Positions 36,816 to 48,807 are shown, numbered from the stretch's first letter. The stretch is 64,000 bases of DNA from Mantis religiosa (GCA_030765055.1 CM060947.1:53514591-53578590); one strand, 5' to 3'. The notes: a model not told the origin generated them from the sequence alone. Numbers and translations are program-made.

Positions 36816-38510
36816 TTCGACACCTACCGATACTGCACGGCAGTGATTTGACAATTACTTCCGGGTAACGATTACAACTGTCTTACTCACAGCCTGTTAA
36901 TGTTACATATAACGGTTACAAGTAGCTGTTAAGTTAATTGATTTTATGATCAACACGCTCTCAGTTACACTGCATACTTACTTTGATATTTGATGCGATC
37001 TAAAAAGAACCTTATTTGGCGATTTTGACACCTTGTAGTTTATAATGCCACTTGCTTCAACATTCCTGCATAATGATACTAAATAGAAAGTTACTTAATT
37101 CGGGCATATCTACCAAAGGAAGATATATTAGTGCTGTAATATCAACATAACGAAATTAGGCTTATAATAACTTAATACTATTTCCTTAGATCTGTGGTAA
37201 TAGTCTTACTTTGGTAACCGCCACCTGCTAACTAGTTAAAGCAATCTTTATTGAGTACCTAATTACTTAGTATCCCTTAGTTTTTTTAACTAGGATATAA
37301 GGTAACTGTTAAAATGTAACTGGACCATTTTTTGTACCCATTCTCGCCACACAGCCCCTACGTTTACCTGAAACCTGAAAATGGAAGCAAAATAATGGGA
37401 AATGAGGGAAGTAAAATTCGTAGCAGAAAAGGAACCACCCCAGATTCTCCCTGTCAAACAGAGAAACCAAGAAAGGCTTATGTAAAAATATCCTTCCATA
37501 GGAACCAAACCAAAAACGTCCTCAATAAGAGCTAATACCTCTCTGTAAACTAACACAATAATTGGACTTACAAATTCAGTTTTCAGTTATTTATAACAAT
37601 GTTTATCCTTAGGCATAGTTTTATTTTAGTTTATTACAACTTATATCTTTAAAATATATTTCTAAAGCGTACACAAGTGAATTTTCTATTACATTCATTT
37701 TGTGAACAACTTTTGAGTAAGCCCCAGTGAAGGCATTTGTTTATTTATTTCACAGCCACCTCAAGCCTGTTTAACAACGCACAGGCTGAACACAACAAAT
37801 TGTTATGGAATATTTTCCATGCCATTTTCCCCGAGAGAAAGGGATGAGAAGAATGTTTCCTCCCACCCCCCCCCCCCCCTGTGGTGCCCGAAATGAGTCG
37901 GCGACCCGCGGTGAGGTGGCCTATAATGAACCTTCCACAAACACTTTGCAACTTTGCTTCAATCAATTGCCGGCTTAAAGGGGATCGCGAGGCACCTACA
38001 GACGATCACGGCCATTTCGACACTGCAAGCGTTAAAAATGTGTCATTTGGGTATCACATGAGTTTCTCTGTTTACTCTTCTACATGTATCAAGTATTAAA
38101 CTGGTGTTGAACAATAAAATGCAGGTATTTGTATTTATTTTATAAAATACATATCAACTTATTTGAGTATGATTATATTGCGTTGTTTTAGAAAGAGAAG
38201 AAACTTCCATGCAAATGCAGAAATACATAACCTCACCATAATGCACGCGATCTGTTACACCAATTATATCAGGTGGGCCCTCCCCATTCCTAGGCAAATT
38301 TGATTGCAATGGCTAAAAAATCATGAAATAATTGATCTGTACAATACGTTGTAGGGATAGAGGGCACTGAAATAATGGTCAAATTCCGCTATAAGCTTAC
38401 TTTGAAATTTCGCTTTTTGGGACTGCAATACATATTAATCCTAAATGTGCAAATCCTGAAAAAAATATCAGAATAATTGATCCGTTTGCCAAATATTCCG
38501 TATATTGCTT
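36816..38510. other. Non-coding stretch
   Basis: No recognised gene. A frame at 37332-37535 (67 codons) is rich in charged residues but unrecognised. A poly-C run of 14 occupies 37866-37879. Confidence 0.4.
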
Positions 38511-39110
38511 TCAGTATTTGTTATGCATAATAGCCCTACAAAAAAATCGATACATGATGGCAACATGGACGCAACTTGTTCTGTAGCACATTAAAAATGA
38601 TGTACCTAAGTGCGCCATAGAAAACATAACCATTGTGCGTGAAATTGTATGCGAGATTCCACAAAAATCAATTTTCAAGTGGACACAAGAACTGGGGATT
38701 CTATCGACCACAACCTGGCGGATTTTGCATACAGACCTGCAAATTGTGTTAACACAGGCACAGGAACCAAATGACCACAGATTGTGTGCTCTGTGTGCTC
38801 TCTGACTGGGTGTTGGCCGAAAAAATACCTTTAGCGACGAGGCCCATTTTTGGGTGGATGGTTTCGTCAACAAACAAAGTTAGCGCTATTGGAGCAATGT
38901 AAATCCAATGGGGATTCAGCAATGAACACTCCATCTCCAAAAGGTTACAGTCCAATGTCAACTTTGGATTTTGAAATAATTGGCTGTTTTATCCCCAACA
39001 TGAACTCAAAAAGTATCTTATACCAGGTTATGATAGAATATTTATGTCTGAATTGGAAGGTATGGATCTCAGGTACGTTTGGTTTACGCAAGATTCTAGC
39101 ATGTGATTGA
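38511..39110 (+). pseudogene. Tc1/IS630-like (DDE) transposase remnant
   Basis: Plus-strand frames broken by several stops show the middle of a DDE transposase. IVCEIPQKSIFKWTQELG is followed by LSTTTWRILHTDLQI in the region before the core. The first catalytic Asp is in TFSDEAHFWVDGFVNKQ, near 38829-38880. ELEGMDLRYVWFTQDSS (about 39040-39105) corresponds to the ELEDMDLDDMWFQQDGA-type motif that carries the second Asp in relatives. No terminal repeats were found and the C terminus is missing. It is from a different subfamily to the mariner at 20.8 kb. Confidence 0.8.
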
Positions 39111-39122
39111 AAAAAAAAGATC

Positions 39123-39614
39123 AACCTCTTGAATTTAAGCCAATTGTTGGAAATTAATCATTCATTCACACTAGCTGTCTACAGGCTAAGGTTTCGGATA
39201 GATGGAGTCAAATTAAGAAATTCAATGCCATGGCCGGTATTTGAACCACGGATCTCCTGGTTTCCGTCCAGTGGCTCTTACCCATTGAGCTACCATTGCC
39301 AACCTGCCGTCATGACATTAAACTCTTCAATTCAGTTATATATTTTCACGGTAAATCACTAGAGACTTTCGTATTCGCGATACACATGTTGTGATGAGTT
39401 TACTCGCTACTGTAAGTACTTGACTCCCAGGCTTCATCATGATACTCTTATTATTTAAGTTAATTGATGAAAATTAACCCTTCTTTCACAAAAGCCAAGT
39501 ATATGCTAAGGTTTTGGATAGATAGAGTCAAACTGAAAAATCCAATGGCATGGCCGGGATTTGAACCACGGCAATAACAACTGGACGGAAACCAGGAGAT
39601 CTAACTTCTTGAAT
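39123..39614 (-). mobile_element. SINE-A dimer with inverted end, 12-bp TSD
   Basis: The composite (39135-39602) is flanked by AACCTCTTGAAT and AACTTCTTGAAT, 11 of 12 identical. As in the 36.3-kb copy, it has one full minus-strand unit, then a partial second unit ending at GGATTTGAACCACGG, then a short plus-strand piece of the tRNA-like part (CTGGACGGAAACCAGGAGAT). The break falls at the same point beside the B box as in the 36.3-kb copy. Confidence 0.87.
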
Positions 39615-42346
39615 AATTTCAACCAGGGAAATCTCATGGGCAGAATGTCCTTCCCCAGGAACCAAACCAAGGAGAATATGTTGCGTGATCTTAAACCTAA
39701 GATTTCTATTAACATGCCACAAACAGATAATGATATAAGGAATAAAATCACACACACTAATCGATAAAATTGTGCTAAGTTTATAGCTCTAAATTGGTAG
39801 TTGCATGCAAGTAACTAAGTGAGGTTAAGGGGAGCACTTCACTGGTATTCTCTTCCACACAAAGTAATTAGATGTACTTCAAATTAGTAATAAATAAAAA
39901 TATATTTTGGTCTCTTGTTTTTTATTTCAACAGTATGGCATTATTGAAAGACCACTAAAGAGAGAAAGAAAACCAGTATATTACCACATGTAAGAAAAAA
40001 ATATTTTGAAATTAAAATTAATAAGAAAGAATATCTTGGAATACTAAACACAACAAAAGTGTTTTTCATATAAATTACGTGTGTTGTGCAGTAATATTTT
40101 TTTTTGTCTTTTACGGTGCACCAAGGGAACATCAGAGACTGTTTCCAGAATAATCAACATGATAGTACTTAAACATATGACAGGGCTAGGAAGTTCGTTG
40201 CGACCGACCTTCTCCCGGTATCCAAACAAGTCGTAGATAAGAAATGCACGGCGGGGAGGCATTGAAACCGGTTGCCCAGAGAAAAAAAAAGACTAATGAG
40301 ACATTCGTAAATGCACATCTATTTAGATCATTATGTACAATAAACAAATTCTTATTTAGTACATACGGGTTTGTCTCTGGCTGATCTCTTTATTTAAATA
40401 GGTCCACTTTGGCAACACCCAAGCAATTATAACGCGGATTGTAATATTTCCTGATCGAATAAAAATAATATCCAAATAATAACATTAATTTCTTAAATAT
40501 CTGAAGACTCTTACCAGACAAAATGCAAAGCAGGGATTTTACTACATATTTACTCATCTGCGGCCGTATTACTAAAAACAATAATGTACCTTTGAAGCCT
40601 TTCAAATGAAAAACACATTCTGTGTCCCGTATAACAAGATTTAGTTGATTGATAATCTGTTGCAAATTTGTTAATAATTTTAGCTAATTTAGTTTCTCGA
40701 TCTGGCCCCTTTTTTCTCCATGTTTGCTGTAGCATCCCGCTGAAATATAAATGTAAATAATGAAGTAAATAAAGATATTAATAAGTACACTTCTAGAAAA
40801 CATACAATGCATACAGCAAATTTAGTGGCTCACCTTTGAAGCAAAATAAAGATGTTATTCGAATGTTTTCCTTCCTACCAACGTGTTCTGTGTCACGCAG
40901 TTACAACTTTTTTGCAGTAATGAGTTGCATTCTACGATGAACCTTGTCCTTGCTACTACTACTGCGTTGTATAGCCTTGGCTGGTCGCTCTTACACTGCT
41001 CAAGGAAATCGGTGCGAACTTCCTAGCACTGATGACATGACATTTCAAAGTTATTAGAGAGCCATTTTCTGGAAAATAAAGTGTTTACCTATGTCCCATG
41101 TAAGTAACAGTTTGTGACAGGAGATTTTTGCGTTCCGTTCTGGAAATATCAAGCTTATGTACTGATTTTTATTTGCCCAAAGTTTTGGTTTTGACTTGTG
41201 CTACTCAGCGACACAAATACGAGCATTTATTAATTTTACCTCTAAACAAGTATTTGTAAAGAAATTTTGGTACCGTATTTAGTACAGAGAATACAATATC
41301 TTATCTATCTACTAGGACGTTCTATAGAAATTAAAACCTAGCGCCTAAATACTTTAGAGTAGAGCAGTAAATTTCATCCTACGGTTTAGTGGTACTCCTT
41401 TTATGTATGACAGCCCTTGTGCATTTAAGTCACGTTTCTTTGCACATAGCTGCAAGATGACTTAGTCATTTTTTATTTGAACAGCTTTTTAAATAGCATT
41501 TTATGATAACTTTTCAGAGTATACGTGGGGAGATGTGAGAATAGACATTACCCACCAAGCAAGGCTCATAAATTTAATGGAGCTCTTTAAAGCGAGTTGT
41601 CAACTGTTTGACGATGTAGAATTTAACTGCCTGTGAATATTAGTACTAGAAATTTAAGTTTAATATCTGCTAACTTATGAAGTATAGATAAATTCATGGT
41701 TTAAAGTAACTGTGCCCTTAATAATAATGACAAACGAAGGTTGAAATATCCACTAACCCAAGCATGGTCTTTGACTTCTAATAATTGAGCATAATAGAAT
41801 ATTGTTGCAAGTACCATGCATATATACACGCGTTTTTATTAATAACAGTTCCAATTGCATCATTATTTCCCCACCAAAGCTTTTTATTACACATTGCCAG
41901 ATTAAAAATTTTTATTCGTGTCTTATACGCAAGTTTTCAGCCAGTTTACTTGCTAAATTTTAAGAATTATCTTTCACTTGCTACATTTCAGAACAGATAT
42001 GTGTGTATATTTTCGTATCTGTAATTTCGGAACGACTGAGGTCTAGGCTAGAACTTTCAGTTTAATTTAATGTTTGGTTGACTGAATTCAGTAAAACGCC
42101 TAACTGCCTTAGCACTTGAAACAGTACTCTCAGTTTGTGAGTGTACAAGAAGCAGTACCGCTAGGCGAACAAAGAGAGGTAAGGAAGGGTTGGTCATTAC
42201 CCCCAAGAGGGAAGGGGCAGTGCCAACTGGAAAACCAGGACACAAGTGAATGCTCTAGCTGGAGGCACTCTTGTTGGGAACGTCGATGGACACAGTGGGC
42301 TAGGATGTTGACGTCAAACTTAGCGTTGTGTGTAAAAAAATGCGTG

Positions 42347-42349
<3 letters not shown>
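39615..42349. other. AT-rich non-coding stretch
   Basis: No gene or known repeat recognised. The region at 40080-40270 includes a poly-T run and a moderately GC-rich block that I could not assign. Confidence 0.4.

Positions 42350-42408
<59 letters not shown>
42350..42408. repeat. (TG)n microsatellite
   Basis: About 29 uninterrupted TG units. Confidence 0.97.
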
Positions 42409-42410
<2 letters not shown>

Positions 42411-43480
42411 GCGCAGGCCAGAAGAGTAAGGGAATAAAGAAAAGAAAAAATAAACGAAGCAGTATGTTGTGTACCACTCCTGGGATCAAAGAGCCATGCT
42501 GTGAGCTAGCTACGAACCCATCACCCGTCCCAATAAAGTCCGTAAAAACAACTCCACTCTTATACTTCCTTCAAACCACCAGTGCCCCCTCACACTGAAA
42601 TAATCTCTCTGATGACTTCTAATCTCCTGACAAAGCTATAAATCATTATTATTATATTAAACATTGATTGTGACATATACAATTTAATCACTGTAGTTAT
42701 TTATCTATTTCCGTATTATTTATTTATAAAAGTATTAACCTTAACCATTCAACTATTTTTTCATACACGTAGAAAAAATAAATATTTCTAATACGTTTGG
42801 CTCACACTAGTCCTAGGAATACTTAAAAGAGCCTCAGAATCAACAAACAGTTTCATTGACGTGTTCACAAATTCTTGCAAATTTAGCACCCGTTACTTGG
42901 TTGGCTTGCCAGTAATTACTGGTGCGAATTAAATGTGGCCCTATCGTCAGGAATTCTTCCAAATCGTTGATCAAAAATCGCGTCCACATGCGTACCGAAA
43001 GCCATATGGACTGGAATGAAAGATTTAGGCAGATTTATCTGTGGAGCAATGGGTTGGAAAATGGTGCAGTTGTGACGCGACTCGCCGCGGGGTCTCCACT
43101 TCCGGGCAAAACAAGTGGTAATACAGGTGCCATGTCAACTGAACTACGCGGTAATTAACGGCATGCTGTTAAACTGAGTTCTCTTACAGACAGTGTTGCC
43201 ACAGAAACCAGCTTGATTGGGAACTTCGAAACTTCGTTAACAAGGACTGACATCTCCGCTCACTGATGTGTTTAAAAATATTACGCAGAAATGACAGCAA
43301 GATAGACAAATAATATCCACATTATTTCAATATTATTTATATACATTTAATATATAATACAAAAATATTATTTTCAATTCTAACAGTAAATATGATGTCA
43401 TTAGCCAAGTTCTTTGTTCAGGAGAAGTAGCTAGCTATAAGTAGTGTTGGCACTGGGCTACTACATAAAGCACATTGGAT
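42409..43480. other. Non-coding stretch
   Basis: Nothing recognised. Confidence 0.45.
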
Positions 43481-43842
43481 TGATCTCCCTTATCATCTTA
43501 TACAAATCATTGCAAGTTTTCTCACTACTAGAACTTTTGTGGTGCGCATTGCTCTTTTCGCATTCATCCGACGGCCCATCTTAGCAGGTGTCCCTCAAGG
43601 TTCAGTACTAGCACCGCTCCTCTTTAATATCTACACTTATGATCTTCCTGCTATAGCTCCAATTTTCACGGCTTTATATGCTGATGACACTGCTCTTTTA
43701 TACTCACTTCGATATCCAGCCGATACGGGGAGGAAATGTGGTCAGCATCTCGGCATCCCCCAGCCGGAATGTTGGTTTCCGTGACCAGGGTCGCTTACCT
43801 AGCGTAGGCCCCTCACTTTCCTCATGATGCTGAGTGGGCACC
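43481..43842 (+). pseudogene. LINE reverse transcriptase palm fragment (Jockey-like) fused to SINE-E
   Basis: The plus-strand frame reads the RT fingers-palm region. It has SFLTTRTFVVRIA, then RRPILAGVPQGSVLAPLLFN, then the catalytic ALYADDTALL, typical of Jockey-type insect LINEs. After YSLRYPA the frame runs into the 3' part of an inverted SINE-E (from about 43722). No endonuclease, thumb or 3' UTR is present. The SINE-E breakpoint cuts the RT straight after the catalytic Asp pair, so the ORF is dead. Confidence 0.88.
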
Positions 43843-44098
43843 GGTGTCCCTCAAGGTTCAGTACTAGCACCGCTCCTCTTTAATATCTACACTTATGATC
43901 TTCCTGCTATAGCTCCAATTTTCACGGCTTTATATGCTGATGACACTGCTCTTTTATACTCACTTCGATATCCAGCCGATACGGGGAGGAAATGTGGTCA
44001 GCATCTCGGCATCCCCCAGCCGGAATGTTGGTTTCCGTGACCAGGGTCGCTTACCTAGCGTAGGCTCCTCACTTTCCTCATGATGCTGAGTGGGCACC
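43587..44098 (+). repeat. 256-bp tandem duplication of the LINE/SINE-E junction
   Basis: Copies at 43587-43842 and 43843-44098 differ, as far as I can see, at one base (GTAGGCCCCTC against GTAGGCTCCTC). Each contains the YADD RT fragment and part of the inverted SINE-E. Both start at GGTGTCCCTC, and GGT occurs at both boundaries, suggesting microhomology-based duplication. The very high identity means it is recent or an assembly duplication. Confidence 0.95.
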
Positions 44099-44218
44099 GG
44101 TCCTATATACGGGACCTAAAATCCGCACCCCGTACGTGGGATCGAACCCGGGACACTTTGCGTCGCCAGGGACCAAGGCATGCTGCCTTAGCCCGCTACG
44201 CCACGGTGCAGGACAACA
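43843..44218 (-). mobile_element. SINE-E, second copy, continuing from the tandem duplication
   Basis: From about 43978 to 44215 the minus strand carries SINE-E ending in its tRNA head: A box TGGCGTAGCGG and B box GGGTTCGATCCC, with CCTTGGTCCCTGGCGACG between. It lacks the last 100 or so 3' bases present in the 24.5-kb copy. The first 135 bases of the interval are the second RT fragment. Confidence 0.85.
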
Positions 44219-45118
44219 TAAAATATAGCTCACTTTTAAATATTTTGACAATTCTCTATAATAATACGAATAAAAAGCCTAACACTTGCCAGAATTTAGT
44301 GTAGGAATTAAGAAGTTGGTAGGACTTAAGCTTATAAAAAGAGCGTTTAGCTCTCAAGTTGTTGTCTTACGTCATCCAGAAATGTTTTACTGCGATCGAT
44401 TATTGGAAGTCTGTAGAGCTCAAAGTGTTTATTTTGTTTCTCTTCAGGGCAAGGCAGGACGGCGGGTGATGTGCGACGCATGCGAGAACTATTTCATTCT
44501 TGGGATGTAACTTCATGAACACTAGGAGCCATCAAACATACTCAATCTGGAAACGTTAATATCCCTTCCGCGCTATGGCATCATATCTAGCCACTCTTGC
44601 TGCCCTCGATAAAATAAATACAAGAAAACACCCTACCAGTTTATAGAAGGTACATAAATAGATAAATGTAATGTGTTAGTCAAAATTCATCTGTATCCAA
44701 TCATAAACTTTTACTTCTATTTATCTATAGAAATTAGAGAGTTATTGCATACTAGAAATATAGGTTTTGAGACTTCATGGATAACAAAAGTATTTAATAA
44801 AAACGAGTCGTGTATGTATGAATAGCATAACATAAAAGTGAAAATGTTTCTCGAATTGAGACGTCAGCAGCGGCTCTCCTTGAACGACACTTTATTGTGT
44901 TTCCTGGCCGGCAGAGATGACGCATTCCCCGTGATAAATTCCAATGTTATTCCCTCTACTGCTTGCAAATTTCTTTCAGCTTCTACCGAATGCATGTCTG
45001 AGTCATATAACTTCGCTATTATATTCTGATCAATACAATATATACATATGTACACAGTATTGAGGTAACAACACATACTGACCCGATGCTAGACTCCACA
45101 GCGTAGATAGTATCGTGT
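44219..45118. other. AT-rich non-coding stretch
   Basis: No gene recognised. Confidence 0.45.
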
Positions 45119-45141
45119 TTTCTTCTTCTTCTTTTTTTTTT

Positions 45142-45331
45142 GTCCTCCAACCTTAAGTCATATTGGGCAATGACCGAAATGGATCAAATGATGCTCATGT
45201 GAGTCCGGGGTCAATGGAGCTTAGTGTTACTTGACATTCGTCTTTCAGGTAACTTATCCTGACCGAGATTTGAACTCGGGACCTCTTGAACATGAGGCAG
45301 ACACGCTACCATCCACGCTAACGTGGCGGGC
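45142..45331 (-). mobile_element. SINE-B, left arm of an inverted pair
   Basis: Minus-strand copy with the complete head GCCCGCCACGTTAGCGTG and the B box in GAGTTCAAATCTCG. A (CTT)n/poly-T run (45119-45141) abuts its 3' end. Confidence 0.87.
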
Positions 45332-45332
45332 A

Positions 45333-45540
45333 ATGGTACCGTGTCTGCCTCACGTTTGAGAGGTCCCGAGTTTGAATCTCGGTTAGGCTGAGTAAGATTA
45401 AAGTCTTTTCCAGGGTTTTCCGTTATCCTGAAAAATGAATGTTGGGTAAATCTAAGCTGCATGGACCCTGGACTCATTTGAACATAACTTGATCCATTTC
45501 ATTCATCTTTTGATATTACTTAATGTTCAAGGACGTATAT
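45333..45540 (+). mobile_element. SINE-B, right arm of an inverted pair
   Basis: Plus-strand copy joined head to head with the preceding one. It lacks the first 15-20 bases of the head, starting near GGTACCGTGTCTGCC. The two arms form a palindrome of nearly 400 bp. The arms have diverged from each other. Confidence 0.85.
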
Positions 45541-47391
45541 AAAAGAATTACTGACCTGACTACCTGGACTTAGATGGTACAATTTGCCGATCTTCTGGCC
45601 AAATAATATCCCGAACAGAACATAATCTCTTTTGTTATTTAAATTAAAATGTTGTTTGTTATATGCTTTAAACATCTGAAAGAAATTTCTCTCTGAAGTA
45701 ATTATTAACTTATTTTGCTTTACCTGCTCCACACGTATTTATAAATCGTTTTGATAAATAATTATATTAATTATTGAATATAAGTTGCAATACGAAACTT
45801 TATTTAAAAAAATAAATAAATAAATTTAAAGGATTGCCATTAAGCGTCATCTTTCCGCTCCCGCAGATACGTTTATCTATTTTTATCAGTTTTCTTTTTC
45901 AGAAGGCTCTGTGTTTAGACCTATGTAAGCTCACCATCATCCTGTAGTTAGTCTGATCAATCGAGTCCAGTCGTCGACATCAGTAGAGTTGAACTACCAG
46001 TGGAGACAGCTTTTCAATAACAGCGACAGTAAGAGTTCAATCGAGTGCGTGAAAGCGCTGAGTGCAATTCTGTTGTGATTTTCAATTTGACGATCAGTTG
46101 TTTCGTTTTGGGTGCAGTGTTACCATGGTAACTTTTGCACTGGGCGTAAGTGCGTACGTGACAAAGTGTGTTTTCCTGTATCTGGTGTTTTCATTTGTTT
46201 CGATATGCAACCTACTTTGTTATTTATGTGTTTATTTTACTTCTCTGGGTCTTATTTAGTATTTTAAAATTCCTAGAGCATCTTTGACTGCTTAGTTCAC
46301 TTTAATATTGGTAAAACGTTTCTATATACTTACCCTTAATCGAACACATCGACGTTTATTGTTATTTGTGTCTTGTGTGGCCTGTGGCTACCCTGATATC
46401 TGTTACCCCTCCCCCGCCAGTGGGGCACGTCTCCTGATTGAGAATTTCAGCCTTAGGGTGATTAGATAATCTTGTCATTAAACCGTCTGTAGAATCGTCA
46501 CAGTTTTAAAGCAGAAGCTCTGTAAGACGGTACTGCACGTTATGGTAAGCAAGACGTTGAACCACCCTGCGACTTCTTCATGCAAATCACCTTGGCGAAG
46601 TTTTTTCCCTCACAGCAAATGATGCACTCTACAGAGACACGCCGCCATCTTGTTTTTAAATATGGCTGCCTCCTAATGGAGCACTCTCGTCTGCATTAAG
46701 GCCCCTCGCGGGTTTAAGACGTACGAAAAAATACCTCTTTAAAGGAAAAAATGATGTTTGCTCTTTAAATTAATGGAGGCTGCTATGAAAACTGACTGTG
46801 GGCCATTTCATCAAAAGTGGCTCTTTCCTCAAGCGGTAGGTGGATACCTAAAGGAAAACGGAAATTATTTCGAAACAAAGTTTACGTCTTTTTAAGGACG
46901 ACCCATGAACGTTGGGAACCACACTATCATGTTCCTCACCAAGGAGGGATCCAGTTTCAAATACTCATAAAGGTGCTTGCCTTAAAAATTTTAAAACTAT
47001 GTGCAAGTGCTTGCAATAATATTGGGTGAATTATAAAAAATTGGTATATTTTTTATTTATTCTTTTTCTCCTTCTACCTTCTCGAATCCATCATTATACG
47101 ATATTATGATTTATAGTCATATAACCTATCCCATTGGCTATTGTTTATTTGGTATAAAACTCTTAGAAGCTGGTTTTTGCAAGTTTATGTTCGTATTTAC
47201 TTCACCTTAATGGAGATTGGCAATTCTGTGACGCATTTCGTTGACGCGATAGTCAAGTATTTAAAAACCGAGTAGCCAAATGCTGCCTTTTAAACTAAAT
47301 TCCCTTTCCATGACTTTACGGAGAAACAAAATATTGATTTAATAATTAAAATATAGTTATAATTACCCTTTATGAATATTTAGAGCAAAGG
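45541..47391. other. Non-coding stretch, possible promoter or first exon
   Basis: No gene established. Around 46125 an ATG in good context (TTACCATGG) opens a short frame that meets a consensus splice donor (GTAAGT, 46146-46151) after seven codons. At 46641-46652 there is a GCCGCCATCTTG match to the YY1/Pho consensus. These are weak, separate hints and I do not call a gene. Confidence 0.25.
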
Positions 47392-47943
47392 TACTAAATG
47401 AAAGGGTAGAGCCAGACTGAAAAATTCAATGCCATAGCCGGGATTTGAGCCACGGATCTTTTGGTCTCCGTCCAGCCACTCTAGCCATTGAGCTACTATG
47501 GCCAACGTGCGGATATGACATTAAGTTCTCCAACTCACTCGTGTTTTAACCGGTAAACCACTTAGGAGTTCTCATAAACACGTGAGACAACTACCTTAAT
47601 GGCGACCTACTATCGTGTAAGTACTTTAAGACCCGGGCTTTATGGTTCGGACCACTATTGTACTTACAGCATAGTACATCGCCATTAAGGTAGTTGTCTC
47701 ATGTGTTTATGAGAACTCCTAGTGGTTCACCGGGAAAAACACGAGGCAGTTGGAGAATTTAATGTCATGTTGGCAAGTTTGCCATAGTAGCTCAATGGTT
47801 AGAGTGGCTGGACGGAGACCAGAAGATCCATAGTTCAAATCCCGGCTATGGCATTGGATTTTTCATTTTGTCTCTACCCTTTCATAGTGCGTCCTACACA
47901 CGGCTAGTGTGAAAGAACAATTAATTTCCAAACCTATTAAATG
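47392..47943. mobile_element. SINE-A inverted pair (head to head)
   Basis: A minus-strand unit (47401 to about 47650) and a plus-strand unit (about 47651-47934) form a palindrome with arms of about 260 bp. Both tRNA-like parts are complete (TAGCTCAATGGTTAGAGTGG and GTTCAAATCCCGG on the plus strand of the right arm). The flanks TACTAAATG and TATTAAATG match at 8 of 9, suggesting a single insertion. Confidence 0.85.
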
Positions 47944-48583
47944 TTACTCTCTAACATTCCTGATGGGATACTCTCATTCCAGTATTCTGGACCAATTTCT
48001 GAGCTAGAGTCTGATCATAGAATGATGAAGTTGGCAATAGGATGGCGGGATCTAGAGTTTTACCATTAAAGTGTGGCCTTGGAAATACTTTGTAAGAAGG
48101 TTTGGAACTTAATATCGTCGTCTGAGAGACAGCAAATAAACCAGGAACCTTCAACAAGATAATGTATGCTATAAATGTTTAAGGATAATATTTTATTTGA
48201 TATATAGTTGTTGATTAAAAAGATAAGATTTTGACATAATACTATCTATAATACTGAATTTTCTAATTTAAATTTATGAATCACATGAAATTTTAATCAA
48301 GATCATGAGAGTTTTTTGGGAAAGAAAAGGAAGGAAGGTCATTTTAATTGAAACTGTAGCTTTATGGGGGATTGAAAGATGTTCAATCATATATGGGGGA
48401 TCATAGGTGTTCAGCTTGTTACTTATTCCAATGTTCGTTTGAGTTATGTTCTACAAATAAATAGAATGGCATTTTCTAAAAAAATTCTATCTAGGACAAT
48501 CTTCAGCGGAATATACGTACATATATCCTCTGACCCCAAAAAAGGTAAACATCGGAAGCCTTCGATGACGTTGAGTTCATTAG

Positions 48584-48731
48584 TATACGCTTTGGAAAGA
48601 TAGTCAGACTGAAAAGTTCAATGATCTGAATTTCGTCTATGGCATTGAAGTTTTCCGTCTGACTCTTTCTATTCTTTGGCCTACACACGGATAGTGTGAA
48701 AGTACAATTACTTTTTCTAATATAGGCTTTG
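48584..48731. mobile_element. SINE-A tail-only fold-back with 11-bp TSD
   Basis: A 126-bp insert (48595-48720) holds the 3' tail twice in opposite orientation: AGACTGAAAAGTTCAATG on the left and GGCATTGAAGTTTTCCGTCT on the right. Only a few bases lie between, and the tRNA-like part is gone. The right arm continues to the family's distal end (CACACGGATAGTGTGAAAG). The flanks TATACGCTTTG and TATAGGCTTTG match at 10 of 11. The open frame on the minus strand is a shadow. Confidence 0.8.
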
Positions 48732-48807
48732 ATGCCACTCTGGCTTTATTTGAAAGCTATGTGATAGATAGGAAGCTGTCTTGCGGCTTGGCCATATGCA
48801 TGGTAGC

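Noticed and set aside
42130..42489. 119-codon minus-strand frame through the (TG)n tract
   Set aside because: A His-Thr repeat arising from the microsatellite.
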